Assembly (NCBI RefSeq): GCF_016785095.1
Contig: NZ_JAEKJB010000008.1
Span: forward strand, 434,001-498,000
Direction of reading: 5' to 3'
Source: Alloalcanivorax marinus
GTDB lineage: Bacteria; Pseudomonadota; Gammaproteobacteria; Pseudomonadales; Alcanivoracaceae
DNA length: 64,000 nucleotides
Shown piece after piece: positions 9,362 through 18,085 of this stretch (position 1 is its first letter; every line of letters begins with the position of its first letter). The notes under the pieces were generated by a model. That model was not told the origin of the DNA and made no database searches. It saw only the letters and a program-made list of their open reading frames with translations. A program made the position numbers and the translations under genes.

Positions 9362-11776
9362 TCAGAAGGCGTGGCGCAGGCTCAGTGTCACGCTGCGCGG
9401 CGCGCCGAAATAGGTCTGCCGGGTGCCACCCAGGCGCGAGTAATAGTACTCGTCGAAGACGTTGTCCACGGTAAGAGTGACCTCGGAGCCCGGCGCGTAA
9501 CGGTAGCCCGCCTGAAGGGTGGTCACGGTGAAGTGCTCCTGGGTAGCGCGGATGCCCTGGGTCTCATACCAGATCTGGCTCTGCGAGCGCACCCCGCCAC
9601 CCACGGACAGGCCATCCAGGGACCCCGGCGCGAAACGGTAACGGGTCCACAGGCTGAAAGCGTGGCGTGGCACCTGACTGTTGAACACGCCCTCGCCCCC
9701 TTCCTGGTACTCGGTGTCGGTGTAGGTGTAGCCGGCCTTCAGATTCCAGCGCGGCAGCAGCTCACCGCTAATCTCCAGTTCGCCGCCCTCGCTGACCACC
9801 TCGCCGGCGGCGATGGCGTAGCCGGTTCCCGGAGGCGCCGCCGGATCGGTCATTGAGCGGTTGCGGTCCTCGATACGGAACAGCGCCGCCTGGGCGGTAA
9901 TGCGCCGCGTCAGCCCTTCGGCCTTGAGGCCGATCTCGTACTGGCGGCCCTCGCGAGGTTCCAGGATGTCGTCGTTGCTATCACGGGTGGTCTGCGGCGC
10001 GAAGATGGTGCTATAGCTGGCGTAGGCCGAGAGCCGCCGGGTCAGATCCTGGACGATGCCGGCGTAAGGCACGAACTCCCGGGGCCGGCTTTGCTCCGCC
10101 TGGTCGTTGAGCCGGTCCTCGGTGTTCCACCAGGCCAGCTGCCCGCCCAACAGTACGGTGGTGTTGTCCAGGGGCCGCAGGCGCACCTGACCATAGAGCG
10201 CCGACTGCTCGGTGGTGGCTTCGGTGCTGTTTTCCACCGCCAGATCCGGCTCCGGGACATGCACGTCCGGGTTGAAGATGTCCTGGTAGATGATGCCCTG
10301 GCCGTAACTGGACAGGTTGTAGCCCACGTCCCGGCGGTTGCGACGCCAGTTGGCGCCCACCAGCAGTTCGTGCTGGCCACCGAAAGCGGCGAACGGCAGG
10401 TTCAGGTGGGCGTCCACGGCGGTGTCCACCTCTTCGGTTTCGATGGCGATCGGCAGCATGCCCACCAGGCCGGTGTTGGGGTCGATGGGCGTGGCCCCCC
10501 AGCCCAGGTGTTTGCTGTCGGCGCGACGCCGCAGCCGGCGGGCGCTCACCGTGGCGCGGCCGCCGTTGTCCAGAGCGTGGGCCAGCTCGGCGAAGACGCT
10601 GGTGATGCTGTCGTCCTTGTAGCCCCAGTCCGCGCCCACGAAGGTGGAGCGGGACAGATGCGCGAGCTCCCCGTCCGGATAGATCGAGACCCCGTAAAAG
10701 GGCCGGAAATCACCGCTCTGGTGGGCGGCGCCGGCGGTCAGCGTGGTGCGGTCCGTGAGGTCGTAGGCCAGGGTGCCGTAGATCACCTTCTTTTTCGAAT
10801 AAACGTAATCGGTGAACGATTGGCGGTCGTCGTACACCGCCACCGCCCGGCCGCGCAGACGACCGCCCTCGCTAAGCGGGCCGGTAACGTCCAGCTCGCC
10901 CCGGTAGGCATCCCAGGAACCGGCGGACAACGCGCCGCTGGCCTGGAACTGGCGGCGGGCGCGCTTGCGCACGAAGTTCAGGGTGCCGCCGGGGTCGCCG
11001 GCGCCGTCCAGCAAGCCGGTGGGGCCGCGCCAGATTTCCACGCGGTCGTAGAGCGCCATGTCGAAGAAACTGGTGCTCCAGGTGCCCTGCCCGGCGCCCA
11101 CCGGCATGCCATCGATCTGGTAGCTGTTGAAGTCATAGCCCCGGGACGAGACGTTGTCGGTACCGGTGCCGTAGCCGGACACCGTGATGCCGGTGGCGTA
11201 GCGCATGGCTTCGGCCAGTGTATGGGCATTCTGCTCGTCGAGCTGCTGGCGGGTGACCACCGATACCGACTGCGGCGTTTCGCGCAGGGAGCGGGCGCTC
11301 TTGCCGATGGTCACCACCTCGGCGGCATAGGCCCCGCTGTCCTCGGTGCGGCCCGGGTCCGCGGCCAACCCGCTGCCGCGCACGGATACCGGCGCCAGCC
11401 GACGCGTCCGGGAGGCATGCACGGCGACCGTGCGCGGCCCCTGGAAGTCGGCGTACAAGCCGGTGCCGGCAAGCAGTTCAGCGAGCCCTTCCCGGGCGCT
11501 GTAGCGACCGCGCAAGCCGGGACTGGCCTTACCGGCGGTGAGCCCGGCGTCGATGGACAGTTCCAGGCCGGCGGCCACGGCGAAGCGGTTGAGCACCCGG
11601 TCCAGGTCGCCGGCGGCAATGTCGAAACGCTGGCGGGTGTCTTGCGCGGGTGCCGCCGCCGGCGCCTGGGCGCGAGCCGGGGCGGGCACCAGCAGGGCCG
11701 GCACGACGACCAGCGTGGCGGCGCCCAGCAGGCCAGCCACGGCGGAGCCGGCGGCGCGGCGCGAAAATACGGTCAT
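9362..11776 (-). CDS. TonB-dependent siderophore receptor with N-terminal signalling (STN) domain
   Basis: Outer-membrane receptor of 804 residues. A signal peptide (to about residue 36, ending APARAQA) is followed by an STN domain (about 48-115) that can contact a periplasmic FecR-type regulator. The plug domain (about 155-275) contains SVSVVTRQQLDEQN and VEIWRGPTGLLDG. A long beta-barrel ends in the terminal aromatic SLRHAF. The overall layout matches ferri-siderophore receptors such as FpvA or FoxA; the siderophore cannot be told. FecR and FecI-type genes lie directly upstream on the same strand, and a Fur box precedes the group. GAGAGGGG precedes the ATG. Its stop is 3 bases from that of convergent nnrU. 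Confidence 0.93.
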   Translation of the reverse strand: MTVFSRRAAGSAVAGLLGAATLVVVPALLVPAPARAQAPAAAPAQDTRQRFDIAAGDLDRVLNRFAVAAGLELSIDAGLTAGKASPGLRGRYSAREGLAELLAGTGLYADFQGPRTVAVHASRTRRLAPVSVRGSGLAADPGRTEDSGAYAAEVVTIGKSARSLRETPQSVSVVTRQQLDEQNAHTLAEAMRYATGITVSGYGTGTDNVSSRGYDFNSYQIDGMPVGAGQGTWSTSFFDMALYDRVEIWRGPTGLLDGAGDPGGTLNFVRKRARRQFQASGALSAGSWDAYRGELDVTGPLSEGGRLRGRAVAVYDDRQSFTDYVYSKKKVIYGTLAYDLTDRTTLTAGAAHQSGDFRPFYGVSIYPDGELAHLSRSTFVGADWGYKDDSITSVFAELAHALDNGGRATVSARRLRRRADSKHLGWGATPIDPNTGLVGMLPIAIETEEVDTAVDAHLNLPFAAFGGQHELLVGANWRRNRRDVGYNLSSYGQGIIYQDIFNPDVHVPEPDLAVENSTEATTEQSALYGQVRLRPLDNTTVLLGGQLAWWNTEDRLNDQAEQSRPREFVPYAGIVQDLTRRLSAYASYSTIFAPQTTRDSNDDILEPREGRQYEIGLKAEGLTRRITAQAALFRIEDRNRSMTDPAAPPGTGYAIAAGEVVSEGGELEISGELLPRWNLKAGYTYTDTEYQEGGEGVFNSQVPRHAFSLWTRYRFAPGSLDGLSVGGGVRSQSQIWYETQGIRATQEHFTVTTLQAGYRYAPGSEVTLTVDNVFDEYYYSRLGGTRQTYFGAPRSVTLSLRHAF

Positions 11777-11846
11777 GGGGTCCCCTCTCGATCACATCGG
11801 AATTTCAGTGTCTTCTACTGGTCTTCCGAACGAACGCGGCGATCCC

Positions 11847-12800
11847 TCAATCTTTTTTCTCGATGCGGATCCACAACGGCGTGTAGTGGCGCACCCGCAC
11901 CGGCAGAGCCCGGGCCAGCGCGTCCAGCGCGCGGTCCGTGTCGGTGAGCGAAAACACACCGGTGACCCGCAGGCCGGCCACCTCGGGCTGGTACTGCACC
12001 AGCCCGTGGCGGTAACGGGCCAGCTCGCCGGCGAATTCCGCCACGGTCATGCGCTCCGCCACCAGTTGCCCGCGCCGCCAGGCCGGCGCCTCCTCGGTAA
12101 GCGGGCGCGGCGTGCCCACCCGGCCGGCGCGGAAGGCCGCGCCATGACCCGCGTCGAGACGCACCGGCCGGGCCTCGCCGCTGGCGCGCAGCGACACGGC
12201 CCCCTGGTACACCGCCACGCGGGTGTCCCGGTCGGTGCGGCGTACCGTGAAACGGGTGCCCAGGGGCCGCACCGCGCCGTCCCGGGTGCGCACCCGGAAA
12301 GGCCGGGCATCGCCATGGCCGGTGGTCACCAGCACTTCCCCCCGGTGCAGGCGAATTTCCCGCCCCCGGTCGTTGAAGTCCACGTCCAGGGCGGTATCGG
12401 TGTTGAGCACCAGAACGGTGCCATCGGCCAGGGTATGGGTGGCGGCCTCGCCAACGCCGGTGGCCAGATCCGCCCATTGTCGCTGCCACAGGCCCTGGCG
12501 GGCACCGCCATAGCCCAGGGCGCCAAGGGTGAGCGCCGCCGCGCCCAGGCCCAGCACCTGGCGCCGGGTCAGGGGCGCGCGCCGGGCCAGCAGATCGCTA
12601 CGGGCAGCGTGGGCCGGTACCGAACGCAGGGCGCCGTCCAGCTCCAGCAGGTGCCGCCAGACCCGCTCGTGGCGGGGGTCCGCCCGGCGCCAGGCGTCGC
12701 AGGCGGCGTGATCGCCGTGGTCGGCGTCGTCCCGGCCCAGGCGCGCCAGCCAGCGGCTTGCCTCGCGCACCAGGGCCGGGTCCAGGAGGTCGTCGCTCAC
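11847..12800 (-). CDS. FecR family anti-sigma/sigma-regulator
   Basis: The 317-residue protein has an N-terminal cytoplasmic helical region (DUF4880 type, LVREASRWLARL) and one membrane segment around residues 85-105 (RRQVLGLGAAALTLGALG). A periplasmic FecR domain follows (residues about 120-220, including LADGTVLVLNTDTALDVDF) and then an STN-like end. FecR proteins relay receptor occupancy to the partner sigma factor. The start is a GTG whose last bases overlap the sigma-factor stop (GTGA, 12797-12800), so translation is probably coupled. The next gene is the matching receptor. Confidence 0.92.
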   Translation of the reverse strand: MSDDLLDPALVREASRWLARLGRDDADHGDHAACDAWRRADPRHERVWRHLLELDGALRSVPAHAARSDLLARRAPLTRRQVLGLGAAALTLGALGYGGARQGLWQRQWADLATGVGEAATHTLADGTVLVLNTDTALDVDFNDRGREIRLHRGEVLVTTGHGDARPFRVRTRDGAVRPLGTRFTVRRTDRDTRVAVYQGAVSLRASGEARPVRLDAGHGAAFRAGRVGTPRPLTEEAPAWRRGQLVAERMTVAEFAGELARYRHGLVQYQPEVAGLRVTGVFSLTDTDRALDALARALPVRVRHYTPLWIRIEKKD

Positions 12801-13333
12801 GGGCGGCGCTCCAGGGCGGCACGCAGGCACACTTCCAGGCCCCGGGCGATGTACTTCTCCACCGAGGACACGGACACCCCCAGGCGCTCGGCGATGACGG
12901 CATAGGACAAACCTTCCAGACGGGACATCAGGAAGGCGCGGCGGGGTTTGTCCGGCAAGCGGTGCAGCAGGGCGTCGATTTCCACCAGGGTTTCGATTAC
13001 CTGGGCCCGGGTCTCTTCGGAAGGCACCTCCGGCTCGGGAAGCTCGCGCAGGGCCTCCAGGTAGGCAGCCTCGATGCGCCGGCGGCGGAACAGGTCGATC
13101 ATCAACCCCTTGGCGATGCGGGTCAGATGCCGGCGCGACTGGTGCGGCTCCGGCAACCGGCCCCGCACCAACACCCGCAAGTAGGTGTCCTGGGCAAGAT
13201 CGGCGGCGGTGTGGGAACAGCCCACCCGAGACCGCAACCAGCCGGACAGCCAGCCGTGGTGGTCGGCGTACAGCACGCCCAGTTCCCGCCGCAGGCTCGC
13301 TTGCGCTTGGTTGCGTTCCGCTCTGTCGGTCAT
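12797..13333 (-). CDS. FecI-type extracytoplasmic-function RNA polymerase sigma factor
   Basis: A 178-residue ECF sigma factor. Region 2 is visible as DLAQDTYLRVLVRG ... HLTRIAKGLMIDLFRRRRI, and region 4 as LPDKPRRAFLMSRLEGLSYAVIAERLGVSVSSVEKYIARGLE. It should direct RNA polymerase to the downstream receptor gene when FecR signals ligand binding. The frame is open further upstream, but ATG at 13333 gives a normal-length protein; a second ATG at 13365 is possible, and neither has a strong ribosome site. A Fur box lies 56 bases upstream, implying induction under iron limitation. Confidence 0.92.
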   Translation of the reverse strand: MTDRAERNQAQASLRRELGVLYADHHGWLSGWLRSRVGCSHTAADLAQDTYLRVLVRGRLPEPHQSRRHLTRIAKGLMIDLFRRRRIEAAYLEALRELPEPEVPSEETRAQVIETLVEIDALLHRLPDKPRRAFLMSRLEGLSYAVIAERLGVSVSSVEKYIARGLEVCLRAALERRP

Positions 13334-13388
13334 AGGAATGCCGCGCGGCCCCTCGCCCTTTGCCATTGGAAAGAGCGGGCAATATAAA

Positions 13389-13403
13389 TAATAACCATTC
13401 TCA
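13389..13403 (-). promoter_or_regulatory. Fur box upstream of fecI-like gene
   Basis: On the minus strand the site reads TGAGAATGGTTATTA and matches the 7-1-7 Fur consensus (TGATAATnATTATCA) at about 11 of 14 positions. It sits in an AT-rich island within a GC-rich region, just upstream of the sigma-factor gene, as expected for iron-repressed surface-signalling systems. Confidence 0.7.
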
Positions 13404-13460
13404 CGGCAAACCAGCGGACGGCCTCGTGCCGGGTTCCGACCTTTTTTCACGGCCGGGGCA

Positions 13461-13489
13461 CTGATACGCCGCGCCAGAGCGGCTATACT
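13461..13489 (+). promoter_or_regulatory. Putative sigma70 promoter of lptM-lysA
   Basis: CTGATA at 13461-13466 and TATACT at 13484-13489 have a 17-base spacer and lie about 48 bases before the lptM start. The -10 matches in five of six positions. Confidence 0.5.
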
Positions 13490-13536
13490 GCCGGGTTCAC
13501 GGACCCCGACCTTATCGCTCAACCCGGAGTTTTTCG

Positions 13537-13719
13537 ATGCGCGCATTCGGTGTAGTGATGATCACCGCGCTGCTGGCCGGTTGTGGCCAGAAAGGCCCGC
13601 TGTACTTCGCGCCCCAGGAGCCGGCCCGGGCGGCGCCACCGGCCCAGGACACGCCCGCGGCCACGTCCGACGATGAGGACGCCGACGGCAAACAGGACGA
13701 CGACTCGGAACAAGACTGA
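13537..13719 (+). CDS. lptM: LPS translocon maturation chaperone LptM (YifL-like lipoprotein)
   Basis: A 60-residue lipoprotein with signal peptide and lipobox LLAGC (Cys16) followed directly by the family signature GQKGPLYFAP. LptM assists oxidative maturation of the outer-membrane LPS translocon LptD. The rest is a low-complexity acidic tail (DDEDADGKQDDDSEQD). Its TGA overlaps the lysA ATG by one base (TGATG), so the two are translationally coupled, as in the conserved lptM-lysA-dapF neighbourhood of other gammaproteobacteria. Confidence 0.9.
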   Translation: MRAFGVVMITALLAGCGQKGPLYFAPQEPARAAPPAQDTPAATSDDEDADGKQDDDSEQD

Positions 13720-14960
13720 TGGACCCTTTCTCCTATCGCGACGGCACGCTGTTCGCCGAGGAAATGCCAGTGGCACAACTGGCGGAACGCTTTGACACGC
13801 CCCTTTATCTGTATTCCCGGGCGGCGCTGGAGGAGCGTTACAACGCCTTCGATGAGGCCTTCGGCGACCATCCGCACCGCATCTGCTACGCGGTAAAGGC
13901 GAACAGCAACCTGGCGGTGCTCAACGTGCTGGCACGCTGCGGCGCCGGCTTCGACATCGTCTCCGGCGGCGAGCTGGAGCGGGTGCTGCGCGCCGGCGGC
14001 GACCCGGACAAGATCGTGTTTTCCGGGGTCGGCAAGACCGCCGAGGAAATGGCCGCTGCCCTGAAGGCCGGCATCCATTGCTTTAACGTGGAATCCGCCG
14101 CCGAGCTGGAACTGCTCAATCTGGTGGCCGGCGAGCTGGACACCCGCGCGCCGATCTCGATTCGCGTCAATCCGGACGTGGACGCCCAGACCCATCCGTA
14201 CATCTCCACCGGGCTCAAGGAAAACAAGTTCGGCGTCGACATCCAGAAGGCACCGGCGCTGTACCAGCGCGCCACCGAACTGCCGCACATCACGGTGCGC
14301 GGCATCGACTGCCACATCGGCAGCCAGTTGACCCGGCTGGACCCGTTCGAGGATGCCCTGGAGCGCGTGCTCAAGCTGCTCGGCGAACTGCAGGCCCTGG
14401 GCATCGAGATCCACCACCTGGATCTGGGCGGCGGCCTGGGCGTGACCTACCGGGACGAGACCCCGCCGGCGGCGGCGGACTATGTGGCGGCGCTGCTCAA
14501 GCACATCCCCGGCGAACTGCCGGTGCACATCGAGCCGGGCCGCTCGATCGCCGCCAACGCCGGGCTGTTCATCACCCAGGTGCTGTTCCTCAAGCCCACC
14601 GAGCACCGTAACTTCGCCATCGTCGACGGCGCCATGAACGATCTGATCCGGCCAAGCCTGTACTCCGCCTGGCAGGACATCGTGCCGGTAACGCCCCACG
14701 AGGCGGATTGCCGCGACTGGGACATCGTGGGCCCGGTGTGCGAAACCGGCGACTTCCTGGGCAAGGATCGGGCCCTGGCCCTGGAGCCCGGCGATTTGCT
14801 GGCGGTGCGTTCCGCCGGCGCCTACGGCTTCGCCATGGCCAGCAACTACAACAGCCGCAACCGTCCCGCCGAAGTCATGGTGGACGGCGATCAGGCCTTC
14901 CTGGTGCGCGCTCGGGAGACCCTCGAGGATCAGTTGCGCCTGGAAACCCTGCTCCCTTGA
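13719..14960 (+). CDS. lysA: Diaminopimelate decarboxylase
   Basis: Catalyses the last step of lysine synthesis, decarboxylating meso-diaminopimelate with pyridoxal phosphate. The 413-residue protein has the PLP lysine at residue 60 in CYAVKANSNLAVL, the glycine-rich phosphate loop in HHLDLGGGLGV, and the active-site cysteine in GPVCETGDFLGKDR. The fold is the alanine-racemase-like TIM barrel followed by a beta domain. It overlaps lptM by one base. dapF, the preceding enzyme of the pathway, lies about 3 kb downstream in this window, separated by an inserted glycosylglycerate module and rlmJ. Confidence 0.97.
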   Translation: MDPFSYRDGTLFAEEMPVAQLAERFDTPLYLYSRAALEERYNAFDEAFGDHPHRICYAVKANSNLAVLNVLARCGAGFDIVSGGELERVLRAGGDPDKIVFSGVGKTAEEMAAALKAGIHCFNVESAAELELLNLVAGELDTRAPISIRVNPDVDAQTHPYISTGLKENKFGVDIQKAPALYQRATELPHITVRGIDCHIGSQLTRLDPFEDALERVLKLLGELQALGIEIHHLDLGGGLGVTYRDETPPAAADYVAALLKHIPGELPVHIEPGRSIAANAGLFITQVLFLKPTEHRNFAIVDGAMNDLIRPSLYSAWQDIVPVTPHEADCRDWDIVGPVCETGDFLGKDRALALEPGDLLAVRSAGAYGFAMASNYNSRNRPAEVMVDGDQAFLVRARETLEDQLRLETLLP

Positions 14961-14976
14961 GGCCGGGGACGCCGCC

Positions 14977-15813
14977 ATGATCCTCGACCGCCGACTACTG
15001 GTGTTCACGGATCTGGACGGCTCCCTGCTGGATCACCACGACTACGACTGGTCGCCGGCGGCGCCCTGGCTGGAACGGCTGGCCGCCGCCGGCGCGGCGG
15101 TAATCCCGGTGACCAGCAAGACCCGCGCCGAACTGACCGCCCTGCGCCGGGAGTTGGGTCTCGCCGGCACCCCCTTCGTGGCCGAGAACGGCGCCGTGAT
15201 CGGCCTGCCCACCACCTGGCGACGCCCGGACGATCCGCCCGCCGACGTCGATGACCTTACCCTGCTTACCCCCGGCGACGATGCCGCCTCCCTGGCCGGG
15301 CGTCTGCACCGGCTGGCCGCCGAACAGGATGCGCCGGTGCGCCTGCTGTCGGAGCTGAATGACGCGGAGGTGGCCGAGCTGACCGGCCTGTCGCCCTCGG
15401 AAGCGGCCCTGGCGCGCCGCCGGGAAGGCAGCCAGCCGCTGATCTGGGATGGCGATGAGCCGGGTTGGCGGCGCTTTTGCATGGCCTTGCAACGGGACGG
15501 CCTGACCGTGACCCGGGGAGGGCGCTTCCATCACGTCATGGGCCATGTGGACAAGGGCCGGGCGGTGCGCTGGCTGGCCGAGCGTTTCCGGGCCCTGCAC
15601 CGGGTGCGGCCCGCCACCCTGGGCCTGGGCGACGGCCCCAACGATGTGCCCCTGCTCACCGCCTCGGACCGGGCGGTGCTGATTCGAGGCGCCCACGGGC
15701 TGCCGGTAACCGTGCCCCACGAGCATCTGTACCGCACCCGGCACAGCGGCCCCCGGGGCTGGGCGGAGGGGCTGGACCACTGGTTGAGCAATTCCTTGGA
15801 GGACGGCGGATGA
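14977..15813 (+). CDS. Mannosyl-/glucosyl-3-phosphoglycerate phosphatase (HAD-IIB)
   Basis: A 278-residue HAD phosphatase of the MPGP/YedP family. HAD motif I is VFTDLDGSLLDHHDY (nucleophile Asp in DLDGS), motif II is VIPVTSKTRAEL, and motif IV is LGLGDGPNDVPLL. It would remove the phosphate from mannosyl- or glucosyl-3-phosphoglycerate, releasing the compatible solute. Its stop overlaps the start of the downstream glycosyltransferase (ATGA at 15810-15813), which strongly supports the paired synthase/phosphatase pathway. The choice between the mannosyl and glucosyl substrate cannot be made from the sequence. Confidence 0.85.
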   Translation: MILDRRLLVFTDLDGSLLDHHDYDWSPAAPWLERLAAAGAAVIPVTSKTRAELTALRRELGLAGTPFVAENGAVIGLPTTWRRPDDPPADVDDLTLLTPGDDAASLAGRLHRLAAEQDAPVRLLSELNDAEVAELTGLSPSEAALARRREGSQPLIWDGDEPGWRRFCMALQRDGLTVTRGGRFHHVMGHVDKGRAVRWLAERFRALHRVRPATLGLGDGPNDVPLLTASDRAVLIRGAHGLPVTVPHEHLYRTRHSGPRGWAEGLDHWLSNSLEDGG

Positions 15814-17030
15814 GCGATTTCTACCAGAACGGCGTGATCACCAATTTCCACAATCTGAACCAGCGTTCCCTGGAGGATCTGGAACAGGAGCTGGTGCGCT
15901 GCGCCCGGCGCCGGCCCATGGGGCTGATCCTGCCGTCGCTGTATTCGGAGCTGGAGGGGCCGGCACTGAACCATATCGTCGATGAGCTGGCGCGGGTGCC
16001 CTACCTCAACGAGATCATCATCGGCCTGGACCGGGCCGACCGGGACCAGTTCCTGCGCGCCCGCGAGTTCTTTTCCCGCCTGCCCCAGCACCACCGCATC
16101 CTGTGGAACGACGGCCCGCGCCTGCGCGCCCTGGACGCGGAGCTTCAGACCGAGGACCTGGCGCCCTCGGAGCCGGGCAAGGGCCGCAATGTCTGGTATT
16201 GCGGCGGCTACGCGCAGATTTCCCGGCGCACCGAGGCGGTGGCGCTGCACGACTGCGACATCGTCACCTACGACCGTGGCCTGCTGGCGCGGCTGATCTA
16301 CCCGGTGGCCAACCCCCAGTTCAACTACGAGTTCTGCAAGGGCTATTACCCGCGCATCGCCGACGGCAAGCTCAATGGCCGGGTGGCGCGGCTGATGGTG
16401 ACGCCGATGCTGCGCGCTCTGAAGAAGATCTACGGCAACCTGCCCTACCTGGAGTATCTGGACAGCTACCGCTATCCGCTGTCCGGGGAGTTCTCCATGC
16501 GCACCGACCTGCTGGAGAGCATCCGTATTCCCAGCGACTGGGGGCTGGAGATCGGCGTGCTTTCCGAGGTACACCGCAATTACTCCACCAAGCGGCTGTG
16601 CCAGGTGGACATCGCTGACGCCTATGACCACAAGCACCAGCCGATGTCCGAGGACGACCAGGCCGGTGGCCTGAACCGCATGAGCCTGGACATCGCCAAG
16701 GCGCTGTACCGCAAACTGGCGACCCTGGGGGTGCAGATTAACGCGGAGGATTTCCGCACCATCAAGGCAACCTATTACCGCATCGCTCTGGACCTGATCG
16801 AGGCTTACTACAACGACGCCCTGATGAACGGCCTTAAACTCGACCGGCACAGCGAGGAGCAGGCGGTGGAGCTGTTCGCCGACAACCTGATGGTGGCCGG
16901 CCACGCCTTCCTCGAGCATCCCCGGGACAAGCCCTTCATTCCCAGCTGGAACCGGGTGCAGGCGGCCTTCCCGGATCTGCTGGATCGCCTGCACGAAGCC
17001 GTGGAGCTCGACAACGCCGGGGACGTTTGA
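15810..17030 (+). CDS. Glycosyltransferase, probable glucosyl-3-phosphoglycerate synthase
   Basis: The 406-residue protein begins MSDFYQNGVITNFHNL. It has a GT-A-like pattern with ILPSLYSELEGPAL, NEIIIGLDRAD, the DxD-like segment LHDCDIVTYDR, and EFSMRTDLLESIRIPSDWGLEIGVLSEV, features seen in GpgS/GT81-type enzymes. It should transfer a sugar from a nucleotide donor to 3-phosphoglycerate. The open frame extends upstream, but the ATG at 15810 overlaps the phosphatase stop and gives the natural N-terminus. With the upstream phosphatase it forms a two-step osmolyte pathway, sensible in a marine or salt-exposed bacterium. The exact product is inferred. Confidence 0.78.
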   Translation: MSDFYQNGVITNFHNLNQRSLEDLEQELVRCARRRPMGLILPSLYSELEGPALNHIVDELARVPYLNEIIIGLDRADRDQFLRAREFFSRLPQHHRILWNDGPRLRALDAELQTEDLAPSEPGKGRNVWYCGGYAQISRRTEAVALHDCDIVTYDRGLLARLIYPVANPQFNYEFCKGYYPRIADGKLNGRVARLMVTPMLRALKKIYGNLPYLEYLDSYRYPLSGEFSMRTDLLESIRIPSDWGLEIGVLSEVHRNYSTKRLCQVDIADAYDHKHQPMSEDDQAGGLNRMSLDIAKALYRKLATLGVQINAEDFRTIKATYYRIALDLIEAYYNDALMNGLKLDRHSEEQAVELFADNLMVAGHAFLEHPRDKPFIPSWNRVQAAFPDLLDRLHEAVELDNAGDV

Positions 17031-17070
17031 AGGGTTGGTCTCTCCATCTGGGCCGCGTCTCGGGCCGCTC

Positions 17071-17901
17071 CTACTGAGACAGGACCAACTGCTGGCCGCC
17101 GCCGCCCTGGCTGAGGGTGCGGTGCAGGACCGGCAGAGCCGCCCGCAATTGCTCGCCCAGGGTCCAGGGCGGGTTGAGTACCACCATGCCGGAGCCGGTC
17201 ATGCCCCGGGCGCCGCCGTCGCGGAGCACGCACAACTCCGCGCGCAGGTGCTGGGGCGCCAGGGCCATGAGCCGCGCCGCGAACCGGTCCGCCCGGCGCC
17301 GCTCCAGCAGCGGGTACCAGATCGCGAAACAACCGGTATTGAAGCGCCGCAGCCCCTCCTCCACGGCCGCCAGGGTGGCGGCCTCGTCGCCGCCCAGTTC
17401 ATAGGACGGGTCGATCAGCACCAGCCCCCGTTTGTGGGCCGGCGGCAGCAATGCCTTGATGCCGGCCAGGGCGTCCTGTTTGACCACGCGGACGCGCCGG
17501 TCGTCCTGGAAACGGGCTTCCAGCAGTTCGAAATCGGTGCCGTGCAGTTCGGTGACCTGCAGGCGGTCCTGCTCGCGCAGCAGGGCGGCGCTGATCGCCG
17601 GCGAGCCGGGGTAATGGCTAAGCGCTCCCGGGCGGCTGAAACCGGCCACCACATTCAGGTAGCGGTTGATCAGCGGCGCCTCGAAGCGCTGCTCCCAAAG
17701 GCGACCGATACCTTCCCGGTATTCCCCGGTTTTCTGCATATGGGCGTCGTCCACGGCGTACAGCCCGGCGCCGCCGTGGGTATCGTGCACCACGAACGGC
17801 TTGTCCTTGAGGCGCAGGTGATCGAGCACCGCCACCTGGACCATATGCTTGAGCACGTCCGCGAAGTTGCCGGCGTGGTAGGAGTGGCGATAGGAGAGCA
17901 T
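17071..17901 (-). CDS. rlmJ: 23S rRNA (adenine-2030-N6)-methyltransferase
   Basis: The 276-residue protein begins with the family hallmark MLSYRHSYHAGNFADVLKH and contains THGGAGLYAVD (SAM-binding region) and the catalytic DPSYE motif in VLIDPSYELGG, a variant of the usual DPPY. RlmJ methylates N6 of A2030 in 23S rRNA. It is convergent with the glycosyltransferase and divergent from dapF. A degenerate REP-like sequence overlaps its 3' end and another lies upstream of its start. Confidence 0.95.
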   Translation of the reverse strand: MLSYRHSYHAGNFADVLKHMVQVAVLDHLRLKDKPFVVHDTHGGAGLYAVDDAHMQKTGEYREGIGRLWEQRFEAPLINRYLNVVAGFSRPGALSHYPGSPAISAALLREQDRLQVTELHGTDFELLEARFQDDRRVRVVKQDALAGIKALLPPAHKRGLVLIDPSYELGGDEAATLAAVEEGLRRFNTGCFAIWYPLLERRRADRFAARLMALAPQHLRAELCVLRDGGARGMTGSGMVVLNPPWTLGEQLRAALPVLHRTLSQGGGGQQLVLSQ

Positions 17902-17937
17902 GGGTGCATCCGCGGCGTTGGGAGCCGCCCATTGTAG

Positions 17938-17960
17938 GTAGGAGCGGCTTCAGCCGCGAT
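17938..17960 (+). repeat. REP-like palindromic repeat between rlmJ and dapF
   Basis: GTAGGAGCGGCTTCAGCCGCGAT has the internal palindrome GCGGCTTCAGCCGC. The same GTAGGAGCG head recurs at 17062-17074 (minus), 21600-21665 (both strands), 30910-30927, 51951-51963 (minus, variant) and 63729-63746, always intergenic or at gene ends. This matches the REP-type extragenic repeats seen in Pseudomonas-related genomes. Confidence 0.8.
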
Positions 17961-18044
17961 AGACTTTTGCTGTTGCCGCGGCCGGACCGGCCTCTCCGTT
18001 GCCCCGGTCCTCTCCCCGCCCTGTTCCCGCGCCCGAGCGGCCCG

Positions 18045-18050
18045 TACAAT
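18045..18050 (+). promoter_or_regulatory. Putative -10 box of dapF operon
   Basis: TACAAT lies 36 bases upstream of the dapF ATG. No convincing -35 is seen at 16-18 bases (TGTTCC at 18022-18027 is weak). Confidence 0.3.
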
Positions 18051-18085
18051 AGTGCGTCCAGACAAACAGCCCGACGGGTTCCCCC

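Noticed and set aside
10091..11947. 618-codon open frame antisense to the TonB receptor
   Set aside because: Low-complexity Gly/Val/His-rich product with no motifs; the receptor on the opposite strand is unambiguous.
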